DNA of 50,655 bases. Source: a virus. The stretch spans positions 1 to 50,655 of IMG/VR virus record IMGVR_UViG_3300007345_000058; one strand, given 5' to 3'. The position numbers and the translations under genes were made by a program. Under the pieces are notes generated by a model. It was not told the DNA's origin. It did no database searches and saw only the letters and a program-made list of their open reading frames with translations. Below, piece after piece: positions 40,601-48,990 of the stretch (positions are counted from its first letter, which is position 1; each line of letters starts with the position of its first letter).

Positions 40601-43600
40601 TGTTCCATCTTTGAATAATAATTCAAGAGCATCTGATGTTCTTGATTTCAGACCGAGAGTTTCAACATTTAATTCTACAATTACATCACCATTTAATTTC
40701 GATACTAGAAACTTTGCAACATCACTGGCAAATCCACAGATTGTTGTTGCACCAAACGAATCATCTGTGGTTAGTTATCAATATTATGTGCCAAGAATAG
40801 ACAGATTAGTATTAAATAAAGGTGGTAATTTTCAATTGATAGTAGGATCTGGATCTCCTAATCCACAACCACCTACAGAAATAAGTGATGCAATGAATAT
40901 TGCAACTTTAGAAATTCCTGCGTATGTTTATGATGTTAATGATATAAAAATTTCTTTAATAGAGAATAAAAGATATACAATGAAAGATATTGGTTCTCTT
41001 GAAGAGAGAATTGAAAATTTGGAAAAATTTGCAACTTTAAGTTTATTAGAGTTAGACGTAAAATCACTACAAGTCATTGATGATGATGGATTAGGTCTTT
41101 CAAAGTTTAAATGTGGATTTTTTGCGGATAGTTTTGTTGATACTAGTTCAATTGATTTTAAAAATCAAGATACAAGAGCATCTATCGATGGATCTAATGG
41201 TGAGTTAACGACAGATCTTTCTATCCATACTTTAAAATCTCAAATTTTACCAAGTAATAGTATTAATTTAGAGACTGCAGATTATTCCACTGATATAGAT
41301 TTATTAGATCCAAATATCAAAAAAACTGGTGATTTAATAACCTTAAATTATAGTGAAAAGTTATGGGAAGATATTTCTCAAGAATTTGCAACTACCGAAG
41401 AAAATTTAAATCCACATGGATTATCTAATTTTAATGGAAAAGTTGCACTTTTCCCATCAACTGATTTATGGGTAAAAACAATTAATAATAAAAAAGGAAA
41501 TATTATTAGATCGCAAAGTTTATGGGATAATTCATATATTTCAAACTTATATTTAAGTTCTGAAAATAGTAATAAGATGAGAAGTAGAAATGTACAATTT
41601 TCTGCTTCTGATTTAGTACCACTAAGTAGATATACATCATCACTTGACGGGTCATCTTCTGTTGATATCATTCCAAAACTTTTGAAAATTAATATGATAT
41701 CTGGTATTTTCACAGTTGGAGAAACTATTGAAGGATATGTTGGAGATAAAAAAGTTTTCTCTTCCAGAATATGTGAACCAAACCATAAAAATGGATTATT
41801 CAGTGCTCCATCAGAAACTTATGCAGTTAATCCATACCAATCAACAGAAATATTAACAGATTATGCTCAATCAACATCAGTATTGAATATTGACACTTAT
41901 TCTTTAGCAGATAATGCTGATGGAAGATTTTACGGATATGTATTTGAAGGTATGCGTATAATTGGTAAAACGAGTGGAGCTCAGTGTGATGTAACTTCTC
42001 AAGATCTTATTACAGACAATGTGGGAGATTTGATAGGTTGTTTCTATGTTAGAAATCCATTTACAACATTAACACCATCAACATTATTTAATGTTAGTGA
42101 TAAAACATTTAGACTACAAACAGATTCTACATCCACTCAAACATCTTCAATATCATTAAGATCTTATTTCTGCGAAAGTTCATTATATCTAAGTGATAAT
42201 CCAAAATCTTCAAATATATCCTTACTTAGAAGACCAGTTTCTACTAGATCTGTATTAGAAACGGGTAAGAGTTATCTTTCACAAACATTTAAAGTTGATA
42301 ATGAGGGTGGATTCTTAACATCTTTAGATTTATTCTTCTCTAAAAAAGATGATACCGAAAAAGTAACTGTAGAAATTAGAGAAGTTGATCTTGGTGGTCG
42401 TCCAACTGCCAAAATATTACAAGATTTCTCAGTAGCTCAAATTTTACCAGCAAATATAACTACATCTACTGATGGTAGTGTTGCAACTAATGTTAAATTT
42501 AGATCCCCAGTTTATTTGGAACCAAATAAGCAATATTCATTAACACTATTTTCAGCATCATCTTCATCATATTCTGTTTGGACTGCTACATCCAATGAAT
42601 CCACAGTTGCTACACAAAATTTCCCAAATTCTCAACAGATAATTTATTCAAATCAATTTGTAGGTGGAAATTTATATAAACCACAGAATGGTGCTATTGC
42701 AACAGCATCTCTTTTACAAGATTTGAAATTTAGATTATATAAAGCACAATTTGTAGAATCAGGAACAGCATTTTTTGCAAATCCATTACTATCAAATAGT
42801 AACTCAAATGAAGAATATGATGCAAATATTGATAATTTAGTCTCAAATCCTATAACATCATTCCCCAAAAAACAAGTAATTGGAATTACAACATCATACC
42901 TAGATTCAGAATTCTATCATTATGGTAGAAAAGTTATATTTGGATCAGTATCAAATGATGTTCATGGATTTATTGAACAAAGTGGTGGAAAAATATCAGG
43001 TATAACAACAAACAGTGTCGGTGCTGGATATAGTAATGGAACTTATTCTAATGCTGAGTTATATACTATTAATGGATTTGGTCCAGAAGTTAATAACGTT
43101 ACTGCAAATCTAACATTTGCAAATAATCAATTAAGTTCCGTTACTATAATCGATGGTGGAAGTGGTTATTCGGTAGGTGATTTGCTGGGTATAAAAACAA
43201 CAACAAATCCATCAGGAAGTGGTGCAATTGTTGGTGTTTCATCGATAAATGGAGTAGATACATTACTTCTGACAAATATCAATGCAAATAACAGTATTTT
43301 ACTTGGTTATGGTTTAAGTGTTTTAGATGATGCAGATAATGTAGTTTCTTTGGCTGGAACATCTGTTATTAAAGATCCTAGAAACTTGAGTGATTTATAC
43401 AGTGGAAATGTATTCAAAGTTGATAATTATAGTCATGGTATGCATTCAACAAATAATTATGTAAAAATCAGTGGTGTTTTCCCAGATACAGTTCCGTCAC
43501 AGTTAACTGCAAATATTACTGCCGATTCAACTGTAGTATCAATTGCAGACACATCGCAATTTGTAGTATATGATAATGTTGCTGTTGCTGGAGTCCAAAC

Positions 43601-44723
43601 TGGATATATGCTAATTAATAACGAAATTATATCATATAATCAAGTTAATTCTGGATCTCTGCAAATTAATCAAAGAGGTGTTCATGGATCTACAATAAGA
43701 AACCATGGTGTTAATGATATGGTATACAAATATGAATGTGCTGGAGTAGGACTAACTAGAATTAATACCAAACATCAAAAATCATCCTCCCAATATTTAA
43801 ATTCTTTAGAAACTACTGATAGCTTCTTCATAGAATATCCACGTGCAGATAGAACAGTATCAAATTTTGTTGAAGGAAAAACTTTTGGTGGATCAAATTG
43901 TAAATCTACACAAAATTATCAATTTAATTCAATTATTCCAAGTTTCAATTTCTTAACTCCACCCAAAACTTCTATTAATAGTTCTATCCGAACTATTACT
44001 GGAACTAGCTCTAATGGAACAGAAACTTCATTTAATGACAAAGGTTTGGAACCAATAGCACTTAATGCAAAAAATGATTTTGATTCAACTAGATTAGTTG
44101 CATCTAGAATGAATGAACTGGAATATTTACAACAAATGCCCAGATATAAATCATTGATTCTTTCTATATCAATGACAAGTAAAAATAATAATGTTTCTCC
44201 AGTTATTGATTTGGCGAATGGTGCTTCATTCTCACTGATTAGAAATAGATTAAATTCACCGATTTCTGATTACGCTTCTGATAATAGATCAAATGAGTTG
44301 TCAAATGATCCACATGCATCGGTTTACATTTCCAACCAAATAAACTTATTAAAACCAGCAACTTCATTGAAAGTTTTAACAAATTGCTACAATTCACCAA
44401 ATAGTGATTTTAGAGTATTATTCAAACTAATTAGACCAGATTCTAATGGTGTTGAACAATCTTATGAATTATTCCCTGGTTATAGTAATTTAAAAGATGT
44501 AAATGGAGATGGTGTGGGTGATATTGTAATAGATACTCTCTTAAATGATGGTTCTTCCGATTTCTTTGTTGGATCATCTGCTGAAGGTGAATACTCTGAA
44601 TATGAATTTACTGCTAACAATTTGGGTGAGTTTGTTGGATTTAGTATAAAAATTGTTATGAGTGGATTTAATGAAGCAACACCATTGAAATTTAAAGATA
44701 TTAGAGCAGTTGCATTAGCATAA
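37626..44723 (+). CDS. Large structural protein with N-terminal DUF4815
   Basis: 2365 residues. The N-terminus NVSPYFDDFDAEKNYYKVLF, then KPGYPVQARELTTLQSILQE, is the signature of DUF4815 in cyanophage structural proteins. A later part has one ITADST...RG module (about 1959-2036), two GxGY motifs, and near the C-terminus the calcium-type loop DVNGDGVGD (2291-2299). It is probably a baseplate periphery or fibre protein, taking the place of T4 gp9/gp10-gp12 region genes. It is very AT-rich. Its stop overlaps the next start (TAATG). Confidence 0.75.
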   Translation: MAKTNLNVSPYFDDFDAEKNYYKVLFKPGYPVQARELTTLQSILQEQVSSLGKSIFKDGSVVVPGEVSYDPNYYAVKINPIHLGLDVELYYKELIGKKIIGDVSQVTAVVQNVLSRVDSTENVTTLYVKYTNSNSSFQNTSFVDGETLTIVDSIQYGNTVITGGNTIGSLIDANSVKIGSAVSISPGIYFIRGLFVKVSQDTIILDQYTNTPSYRVGLSITENFVTSFDDNSLYDNAKGFTNYSAPGADRFNLTTKLSKQGLQDFNDTNFIEILRITNGVVKKVKDTSDYSLIKDYLAKRTFEQTGHFTVSPFSVDVVDSLNNLTDLSGLYKRSERTDQNNIPREDLLCVKVSSGKAYVSGNEIEKSATNVLDIRKARSTNTVSLSPVQFEMGSLIVTNNVSGCPAIGLNNSYTIDLFDSRKSNNTAGTGTTIGKARVYSFSASDSSYVNNSSRWNLYLYDIQTYTKLTLNTELPSEVSEGSRVRGLRSGSSGFISENPYNTNVLYVYQTSGTFLVNEELEFNENKNIKRSITDVKIYSGKDIKSVYQNSSSLSLSGLSTDFSADVFLNKNIAPNFNVSDSIIITPESSGISTITSPGKLFDGIKVGSIVRYQKVGFATEFFNKVESISTDKLEMTVSAVPNVDDVCLGSLHSGSENLKTLFTIGESTIQNKENSNLYSPLKNKNVSSVNLSSSTLTIVKQATGKTTSSTGTLALTVDNFNLADATFEPYSVGRYSLFYNDGTIETLTAGKLEITNSGQELTLYGLKSDENDVTVVVTLKKTVVRNKSKIYKKSEKIVIDKTSLGISDGISGLSTSKYYGVRVEDQDISLNVPDVSEVIAIYESTNSSEAILDKLSFSASSISGAIVGERIVGSISEAVGQIVSINTTDITFVYLNSNRFTPSDVVSFSESNISSPISSLTPGAYIDRTDDFILDKGQKSQYYDYSKIVRSSGTVVPAKKLTVIYNAYSVSEADSGDFYTASSYNTSNFKNSVPSLNNNSRASDVLDFRPRVSTFNSTITSPFNFDTRNFATSLANPQIVVAPNESSVVSYQYYVPRIDRLVLNKGGNFQLIVGSGSPNPQPPTEISDAMNIATLEIPAYVYDVNDIKISLIENKRYTMKDIGSLEERIENLEKFATLSLLELDVKSLQVIDDDGLGLSKFKCGFFADSFVDTSSIDFKNQDTRASIDGSNGELTTDLSIHTLKSQILPSNSINLETADYSTDIDLLDPNIKKTGDLITLNYSEKLWEDISQEFATTEENLNPHGLSNFNGKVALFPSTDLWVKTINNKKGNIIRSQSLWDNSYISNLYLSSENSNKMRSRNVQFSASDLVPLSRYTSSLDGSSSVDIIPKLLKINMISGIFTVGETIEGYVGDKKVFSSRICEPNHKNGLFSAPSETYAVNPYQSTEILTDYAQSTSVLNIDTYSLADNADGRFYGYVFEGMRIIGKTSGAQCDVTSQDLITDNVGDLIGCFYVRNPFTTLTPSTLFNVSDKTFRLQTDSTSTQTSSISLRSYFCESSLYLSDNPKSSNISLLRRPVSTRSVLETGKSYLSQTFKVDNEGGFLTSLDLFFSKKDDTEKVTVEIREVDLGGRPTAKILQDFSVAQILPANITTSTDGSVATNVKFRSPVYLEPNKQYSLTLFSASSSSYSVWTATSNESTVATQNFPNSQQIIYSNQFVGGNLYKPQNGAIATASLLQDLKFRLYKAQFVESGTAFFANPLLSNSNSNEEYDANIDNLVSNPITSFPKKQVIGITTSYLDSEFYHYGRKVIFGSVSNDVHGFIEQSGGKISGITTNSVGAGYSNGTYSNAELYTINGFGPEVNNVTANLTFANNQLSSVTIIDGGSGYSVGDLLGIKTTTNPSGSGAIVGVSSINGVDTLLLTNINANNSILLGYGLSVLDDADNVVSLAGTSVIKDPRNLSDLYSGNVFKVDNYSHGMHSTNNYVKISGVFPDTVPSQLTANITADSTVVSIADTSQFVVYDNVAVAGVQTGYMLINNEIISYNQVNSGSLQINQRGVHGSTIRNHGVNDMVYKYECAGVGLTRINTKHQKSSSQYLNSLETTDSFFIEYPRADRTVSNFVEGKTFGGSNCKSTQNYQFNSIIPSFNFLTPPKTSINSSIRTITGTSSNGTETSFNDKGLEPIALNAKNDFDSTRLVASRMNELEYLQQMPRYKSLILSISMTSKNNNVSPVIDLANGASFSLIRNRLNSPISDYASDNRSNELSNDPHASVYISNQINLLKPATSLKVLTNCYNSPNSDFRVLFKLIRPDSNGVEQSYELFPGYSNLKDVNGDGVGDIVIDTLLNDGSSDFFVGSSAEGEYSEYEFTANNLGEFVGFSIKIVMSGFNEATPLKFKDIRAVALA

Positions 44724-44914
44724 TGATACCAATAGAAGGACATAAAGATCTTTATAGAGACGAAAATTCTGGAGCAATTATTAATAATAATACTTCAGAA
44801 TATAACTCCTATATGAAATTGAAAAAGCAAAAGCAAAATGAAAAAAATGAATTAGATTCATTAAGATCTGAATTAAATGAAATTAAAACACTATTAAAGG
44901 AGTTTTTAAAATGA
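44723..44914 (+). CDS. Small coiled-coil protein
   Basis: A 63-residue protein (MIPIEGHKDLYRDENSGAII) with a C-terminal Lys/Glu/Leu helix (NELDSLRSELNEIKTLLKEF) predicted as a coiled coil. Similar short proteins between tail and neck genes appear familiar from cyanophages; it may be a structural adaptor or chaperone. It overlaps both neighbours. Confidence 0.65.
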   Translation: MIPIEGHKDLYRDENSGAIINNNTSEYNSYMKLKKQKQNEKNELDSLRSELNEIKTLLKEFLK

Positions 44915-45090
44915 ATCCTGAAGAAATAAAACTCGATAATCTGAGTAAATCGTTTGAATATCACAAATTATCTTCAGAAATAGAATCATGTGATTGCATC
45001 AATACATTGAAAGATATTGCAAAATCTTATGCCAAGTTGTATTTAAAACAGCAAGAAGTTTTATCATCATGGCCTTCTAATCCAATATAA
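44911..45090 (+). CDS. Small helical protein
   Basis: A 59-residue helical protein (MNPEEIKLDNLSKSFEYHKL), then SSEIESCDCINTLKDIAKSY, coupled by ATGA to the upstream gene with an AAAGGAG element. The Cys-Asp-Cys motif is notable. Function unknown. Its stop codon lies inside the next late promoter. Confidence 0.65.
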   Translation: MNPEEIKLDNLSKSFEYHKLSSEIESCDCINTLKDIAKSYAKLYLKQQEVLSSWPSNPI

Positions 45091-45093
45091 ATA
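45086..45093 (+). promoter_or_regulatory. T4-type late promoter for the neck genes
   Basis: A perfect TATAAATA overlaps the stop of the upstream gene and lies 30 bases before the start at 45124. It heads the run of neck and packaging genes. Confidence 0.8.
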
Positions 45094-45123
45094 TTTTTAA
45101 GATATTGGTATAAACCTAATCTA

Positions 45124-45462
45124 ATGGCATCAATATACGTAAGTAATTTAGTTATTAATGCAGGAGCAACATTTACTCAAGACTTTTTTCTTGAAGATGC
45201 TGCTTCAAATTCTGCATTAGATCTATCTACAGCAACGATAGAATCTCAAATGCGAAAATGGGCTGGTAGTGCAACTTCTACAACATTTACAACATCTGTT
45301 GTTGATGCATCAACTGGTCAACTGAGACTTACTTTACCAGCGTCTTCAACATCTTCTTTAAAATCTGGAAGATATGTATATGATGTTCTATTAACCAATA
45401 ACGGAGAAACAACACGTGTTGTTGAGGGAATGGTTTTGGTTAGAGAAGGTGTTACTAGATAG
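45124..45462 (+). CDS. Small virion structural protein
   Basis: A 112-residue beta-rich protein (SNLVINAGATFTQDFFLEDA, then TGQLRLTLPASSTSSLKSGR and YVYDVLLTNNGETTRVVEGM). The immunoglobulin-like beta sandwich outline is common in phage decoration or tail proteins, including the N-terminal part of BppU-like baseplate proteins. It has a perfect late promoter directly upstream and starts the neck gene run. Confidence 0.7.
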   Translation: MASIYVSNLVINAGATFTQDFFLEDAASNSALDLSTATIESQMRKWAGSATSTTFTTSVVDASTGQLRLTLPASSTSSLKSGRYVYDVLLTNNGETTRVVEGMVLVREGVTR

Positions 45463-45473
45463 GGAGAAAATCA

Positions 45474-46319
45474 ATGGCAAAACCCGCTACAAGACAAGAA
45501 TTGATTGATTATTGTTTACGACAATTGGGTGCTCCTGTATTAGAAATAAATGTCGCTGATGATCAAATTGATGATTTAGTTGATGATGCTCTACAATATT
45601 TTCATGAACGTCATTTTGATGGTGTTGAAAGAATGTTTTTAAAATATCAACTTACTCAAGATGATATTGACAGATCAAAAGCAACATCAAAACCACCAGT
45701 TGGTCCAGGTATTACTACTACAACAGCATCTGCTACCATAAACGGTGAAGCAAAAACATTCAATTTTTACGAATCATCAAACTTTTTACAGGTTCCCGAT
45801 TCAGTAGTTGGGGTTGAAAAAATATTTAAATTTAATGCCAGTACAATATCATCTGGTATGTTTAGTATTAAGTATCAACTATTTCTAAACGATTTATATT
45901 ATTTTAATTCTATTGATTTACTTCAATATTCTATGGTTAAATCTTATTTGGAAGATATCGATTATTTGTTAACTCCAGATAAGCAAATTAGATTTAATAA
46001 GCGCCAGAATAGATTATATATGGATTTTGATATTAAATCTGCTGGTGTTGGAGATTTTCTGGTTATAGATTGTTATAGAATATTAGATCCTACAGATTTT
46101 ACAAGTGTTTATAATGATAGTTTCTTAAAGCGTTATCTCACCGCTTTGATTAAAAGACAATGGGGACAAAATTTAATTAAATTCAGAGGAGTAAAACTTC
46201 CTGGTGGAATTGAATTAAATGGTAGAGAACTCTATGAAGATGCTCAAAGAGAACTTGATGATATAAAGCAAAGTATGTCTACAGATTATGAATTACCACC
46301 CCTTGACTTTATCGGATAA
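45474..46319 (+). CDS. gp13: Neck protein gp13
   Basis: 281 residues (T4 gp13: 309). The N-terminus ATRQELIDYCLRQLGAPVLE, then NVADDQIDDLVDDALQYFHE, is the conserved gp13 start. In T4, gp13 and gp14 form the neck that closes the head and accepts the tail. GGGAGA precedes the start. The gene overlaps gp14 by one base (TAATG). Confidence 0.92.
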   Translation: MAKPATRQELIDYCLRQLGAPVLEINVADDQIDDLVDDALQYFHERHFDGVERMFLKYQLTQDDIDRSKATSKPPVGPGITTTTASATINGEAKTFNFYESSNFLQVPDSVVGVEKIFKFNASTISSGMFSIKYQLFLNDLYYFNSIDLLQYSMVKSYLEDIDYLLTPDKQIRFNKRQNRLYMDFDIKSAGVGDFLVIDCYRILDPTDFTSVYNDSFLKRYLTALIKRQWGQNLIKFRGVKLPGGIELNGRELYEDAQRELDDIKQSMSTDYELPPLDFIG

Positions 46320-47713
46320 TGGCACTAAACCCGTTTTTTCTCCAAGGATCACCTGGAGAGCAAAGATTAGTACAAGAAATTATAAATGAACACCTAAAAA
46401 TTTATGGTGTTGAAGTTCTTTACATACCAAGAAAATTTGTAAGGAGAGACACTATTTTAAACGAAGTTACAACTTCCAGATTTGATGATAATTTTACAAT
46501 AGAAGCATATATTAATAATTTTGATGGATATAGTGGTGCTGGTGATATAATGACAAAGTTTGGAATGAGTTTGCGTGATGAATTAACGTTGACCATTTCA
46601 CAAGAAAGATTTCAAGATTTTGTTGTCCCATTTCTTGATGGAATGGATGAAGATGAGATAACAATTTCTTCAAGACCTAGAGAAGGTGATGTTATATACT
46701 TCCCACTTGGTAAAAGATTATTTGAAGTAAAATTTGTTGAGCATGAACAACCATTTTATCAATTAGGAAAAAATTATGTTTATGAATTAAAATGTGAACT
46801 CTTTGAGTTTGAAGATGAGATTGGAGGATTTTCCGATATTACCGCTGTTGCAGCGGAGATGGATACTGTACTGGAGAATCAAGGATACATTACAACTCTG
46901 GAATTGTTTGCTTTTGGAGCATCTGCAACTGGAACTGCATCAACTGTTACAAATTATGTAAGAAGAATCATTTTAAATAATGATGGAAGTGGATACAATG
47001 GTATACCAACAGTTTCAATTTCAACTGCACCATCTGGTGGAATAAATGCGACAGCTGTTGCAATAACTACCAATATTGGTGATGCATATTCCGTACAAGA
47101 GATATTACTCACAAATCCAGGAGCTGGATATACTGTAGCACCTACAGTGACAATTCATCCAACCAATGGTGGTGTTGGTGCCGCTGCAACGGCTGAAATA
47201 ATAACTACATCTTATGGAATAGGACCTATAGGAATAACAACCGCAGGAGAGGGATACGCTACAAATCCAATCGTTACTATCAGTGGTCCTGGAGTTGGTG
47301 TTACTGCTACAGCAATATCAAGAATTGGAACTGGAAATAGCGTTACTGAAATATTAATCAGAGATGCTGGTTATGGATACACTGAAGATCCATCTATAGA
47401 TATTGCGGATCCACCATTAATAACAGGAATTGGAACATATTCTTTCAATGAGACTGTTAGAGGACAAGCATCTCAAACAACATCAAGAGTTAAAAAGTGG
47501 GATAAAGATACAAATATCTTAACTGTAGGTGTTATTGATGGTGAATTTATACTTGGAGAAGTTATTGTTGGAACAGCATCCAGTGCAACGTATGCACTCA
47601 AAAAAGTCTCTTCTTCAGAGTTTATAGATAAATATGAACAAAATGAAGATCTAGAAACTGAAGCAGATCAAATTCTTGATTTTACAGAGAAAAATCCATT
47701 CGGTAATTACTAA
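46319..47713 (+). CDS. gp14: Neck protein gp14 with inserted repeat domain
   Basis: 464 residues, much longer than T4 gp14 (256). Residues 1-200 (FVRRDTILNEVTTSRFDDNF, then GKNYVYELKCELFEFEDE) are typical gp14. Residues about 212-370 are four repeats of roughly 40 residues with the motif D/N-x-G-x-GY-x-x-x-P-x-V-x-I. A further module (371-430) and the C-terminal IDKYEQNEDLETEADQILDF follow. The repeats are probably surface beta modules. It overlaps gp13 and gp15 by one base. Confidence 0.88.
   Translation: MALNPFFLQGSPGEQRLVQEIINEHLKIYGVEVLYIPRKFVRRDTILNEVTTSRFDDNFTIEAYINNFDGYSGAGDIMTKFGMSLRDELTLTISQERFQDFVVPFLDGMDEDEITISSRPREGDVIYFPLGKRLFEVKFVEHEQPFYQLGKNYVYELKCELFEFEDEIGGFSDITAVAAEMDTVLENQGYITTLELFAFGASATGTASTVTNYVRRIILNNDGSGYNGIPTVSISTAPSGGINATAVAITTNIGDAYSVQEILLTNPGAGYTVAPTVTIHPTNGGVGAAATAEIITTSYGIGPIGITTAGEGYATNPIVTISGPGVGVTATAISRIGTGNSVTEILIRDAGYGYTEDPSIDIADPPLITGIGTYSFNETVRGQASQTTSRVKKWDKDTNILTVGVIDGEFILGEVIVGTASSATYALKKVSSSEFIDKYEQNEDLETEADQILDFTEKNPFGNY
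46952..47428 (+). repeat. Four GxGY repeats encoded in gp14
   Basis: DGSGYNGIPTVSI, NPGAGYTVAPTVTI, AGEGYATNPIVTI and AGYGYTEDPSIDI recur at intervals of about 41-45 residues, each followed by a Gly/Ala-rich turn. The same motif is scattered through the giant protein, gp8 and the DUF4815 protein. Confidence 0.85.
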
Positions 47714-48510
47714 TGTTAGGAACTTATTACTATCACGAAATTATAAGGAAAACTATAGTTTCGTTCGGTACATTATTCAATTCAATTGAAATAAAACATA
47801 AAGATGCTGATGGAGATACCTACAGTGAAATGAGAGTTCCATTGTCTTATGGTCCTTCACAAAAGTTTTTAGCAAGATTAGACCAGCAAGGTGATTTAAA
47901 TAAACCAGTTCAAATTACTTTACCGAGAATGTCATTTGAAATGAATTCTCTTCAATATGATGGTACTAGAAAAACTAGTTTGGTACAATCTTTTAAAGCA
48001 AGTGATGGCAACAATTTGAAAAAAGTTTTCATGCCTGTACCTTATAATGTCGGATTTGAACTAAATATTTTTTCAAAATTAAATGATGATGCTTTACAAA
48101 TAGTTGAACAAATATTGCCAATGTTCCAACCATCATTTACCATGACACTTGATTTGGTTGATTCTATTGGTGAGAAAAGAGATGTACCAATAGTTTTAGG
48201 TGGAGTTTCATTCCAAGATGACTATGAAGGAGATTTTTCTACAAGAAGAGCTTTAATATATACACTACAATTTACCGCAAAAACATATCTCTTCGGTCCT
48301 GTTCCTGAAACCAGCGATGGTCTTATCCGCAAAGTTCAAGTCGATACTCATTCTTCAACCGATGTTTCATCAGCAAAACGTGAAATGAGATATACGGTTA
48401 CACCAGATCCAATAAATGCTGGTCCAGATGATGATTTTGGATTTGATGGTGGATGGGAATCATTTGATAATTCCAAAGAGTTTAGTCCAACACAGAAAGT
48501 TGATATTTGA
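47713..48510 (+). CDS. gp15: Tail sheath stabiliser gp15
   Basis: 265 residues (T4 gp15: 272). LGTYYYHEIIRKTIVSFGTL followed by FNSIEIKHKDADGD is a clear gp15/tail-completion N-terminus, and QVTLPRMSFEM-like text (QITLPRMSFEM) and QFTAKTYLFGPVPE are also diagnostic. gp15 caps the tail tube and sheath and joins the neck. Its start overlaps the gp14 stop (TAATG). Confidence 0.92.
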   Translation: MLGTYYYHEIIRKTIVSFGTLFNSIEIKHKDADGDTYSEMRVPLSYGPSQKFLARLDQQGDLNKPVQITLPRMSFEMNSLQYDGTRKTSLVQSFKASDGNNLKKVFMPVPYNVGFELNIFSKLNDDALQIVEQILPMFQPSFTMTLDLVDSIGEKRDVPIVLGGVSFQDDYEGDFSTRRALIYTLQFTAKTYLFGPVPETSDGLIRKVQVDTHSSTDVSSAKREMRYTVTPDPINAGPDDDFGFDGGWESFDNSKEFSPTQKVDI

Positions 48511-48515
48511 GTAAT

Positions 48516-48971
48516 ATGAAAGATAATTATGAAAAGTTAAATAATGCTTTAAATATTTCTTCAGAATCTATTGATAATACTTCAATTGAAAAATCCGAAG
48601 TTACTGAAATTGTAGAGTCTAATAAAAAAGAATCTAAAAATGATGTACAGAAGGATTATGAATATACACGTGCCAATTTATACTCATTAATAGAAAAAGG
48701 GCAAGAAGCTATTAATGGAATAATGGAAGTTGCTGAAGAAGGATCTAGCCCTAGAGCATATGAAGTTGCTGGTCAATTAATAAAGAGTGTTGCCGATACA
48801 ACTGATAAATTGATAGATCTGCAGAAAAAACTAAAAGATGTTGAAGATGAAACTGTAAAGACAACAAATAATGTTACAAACAATGCTGTTTTTGTTGGTT
48901 CCACTTCAGAATTACAAAAAATGTTAAAACAAGGATTCCTAAATAATAATAAGTCAGATTCCGTCAGTTAA
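48516..48971 (+). CDS. gp16: Terminase small subunit gp16
   Basis: 151 residues from ATG 48516 (a TTG at 48507 would add three). MKDNYEKLNNALNI, a polar linker, and the helical core YEYTRANLYSLIEKGQEAIN then EGSSPRAYEVAGQLIKSVAD match gp16 of T4-like phages (T4: 164). The C-terminus VFVGSTSELQKMLKQG is typical as well. It recognises concatemeric DNA and regulates gp17 during packaging. Six bases separate it from the gp15 stop. Confidence 0.88.
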   Translation: MKDNYEKLNNALNISSESIDNTSIEKSEVTEIVESNKKESKNDVQKDYEYTRANLYSLIEKGQEAINGIMEVAEEGSSPRAYEVAGQLIKSVADTTDKLIDLQKKLKDVEDETVKTTNNVTNNAVFVGSTSELQKMLKQGFLNNNKSDSVS

Positions 48972-48990
48972 TAAACTGTAAGTTAGAAAC

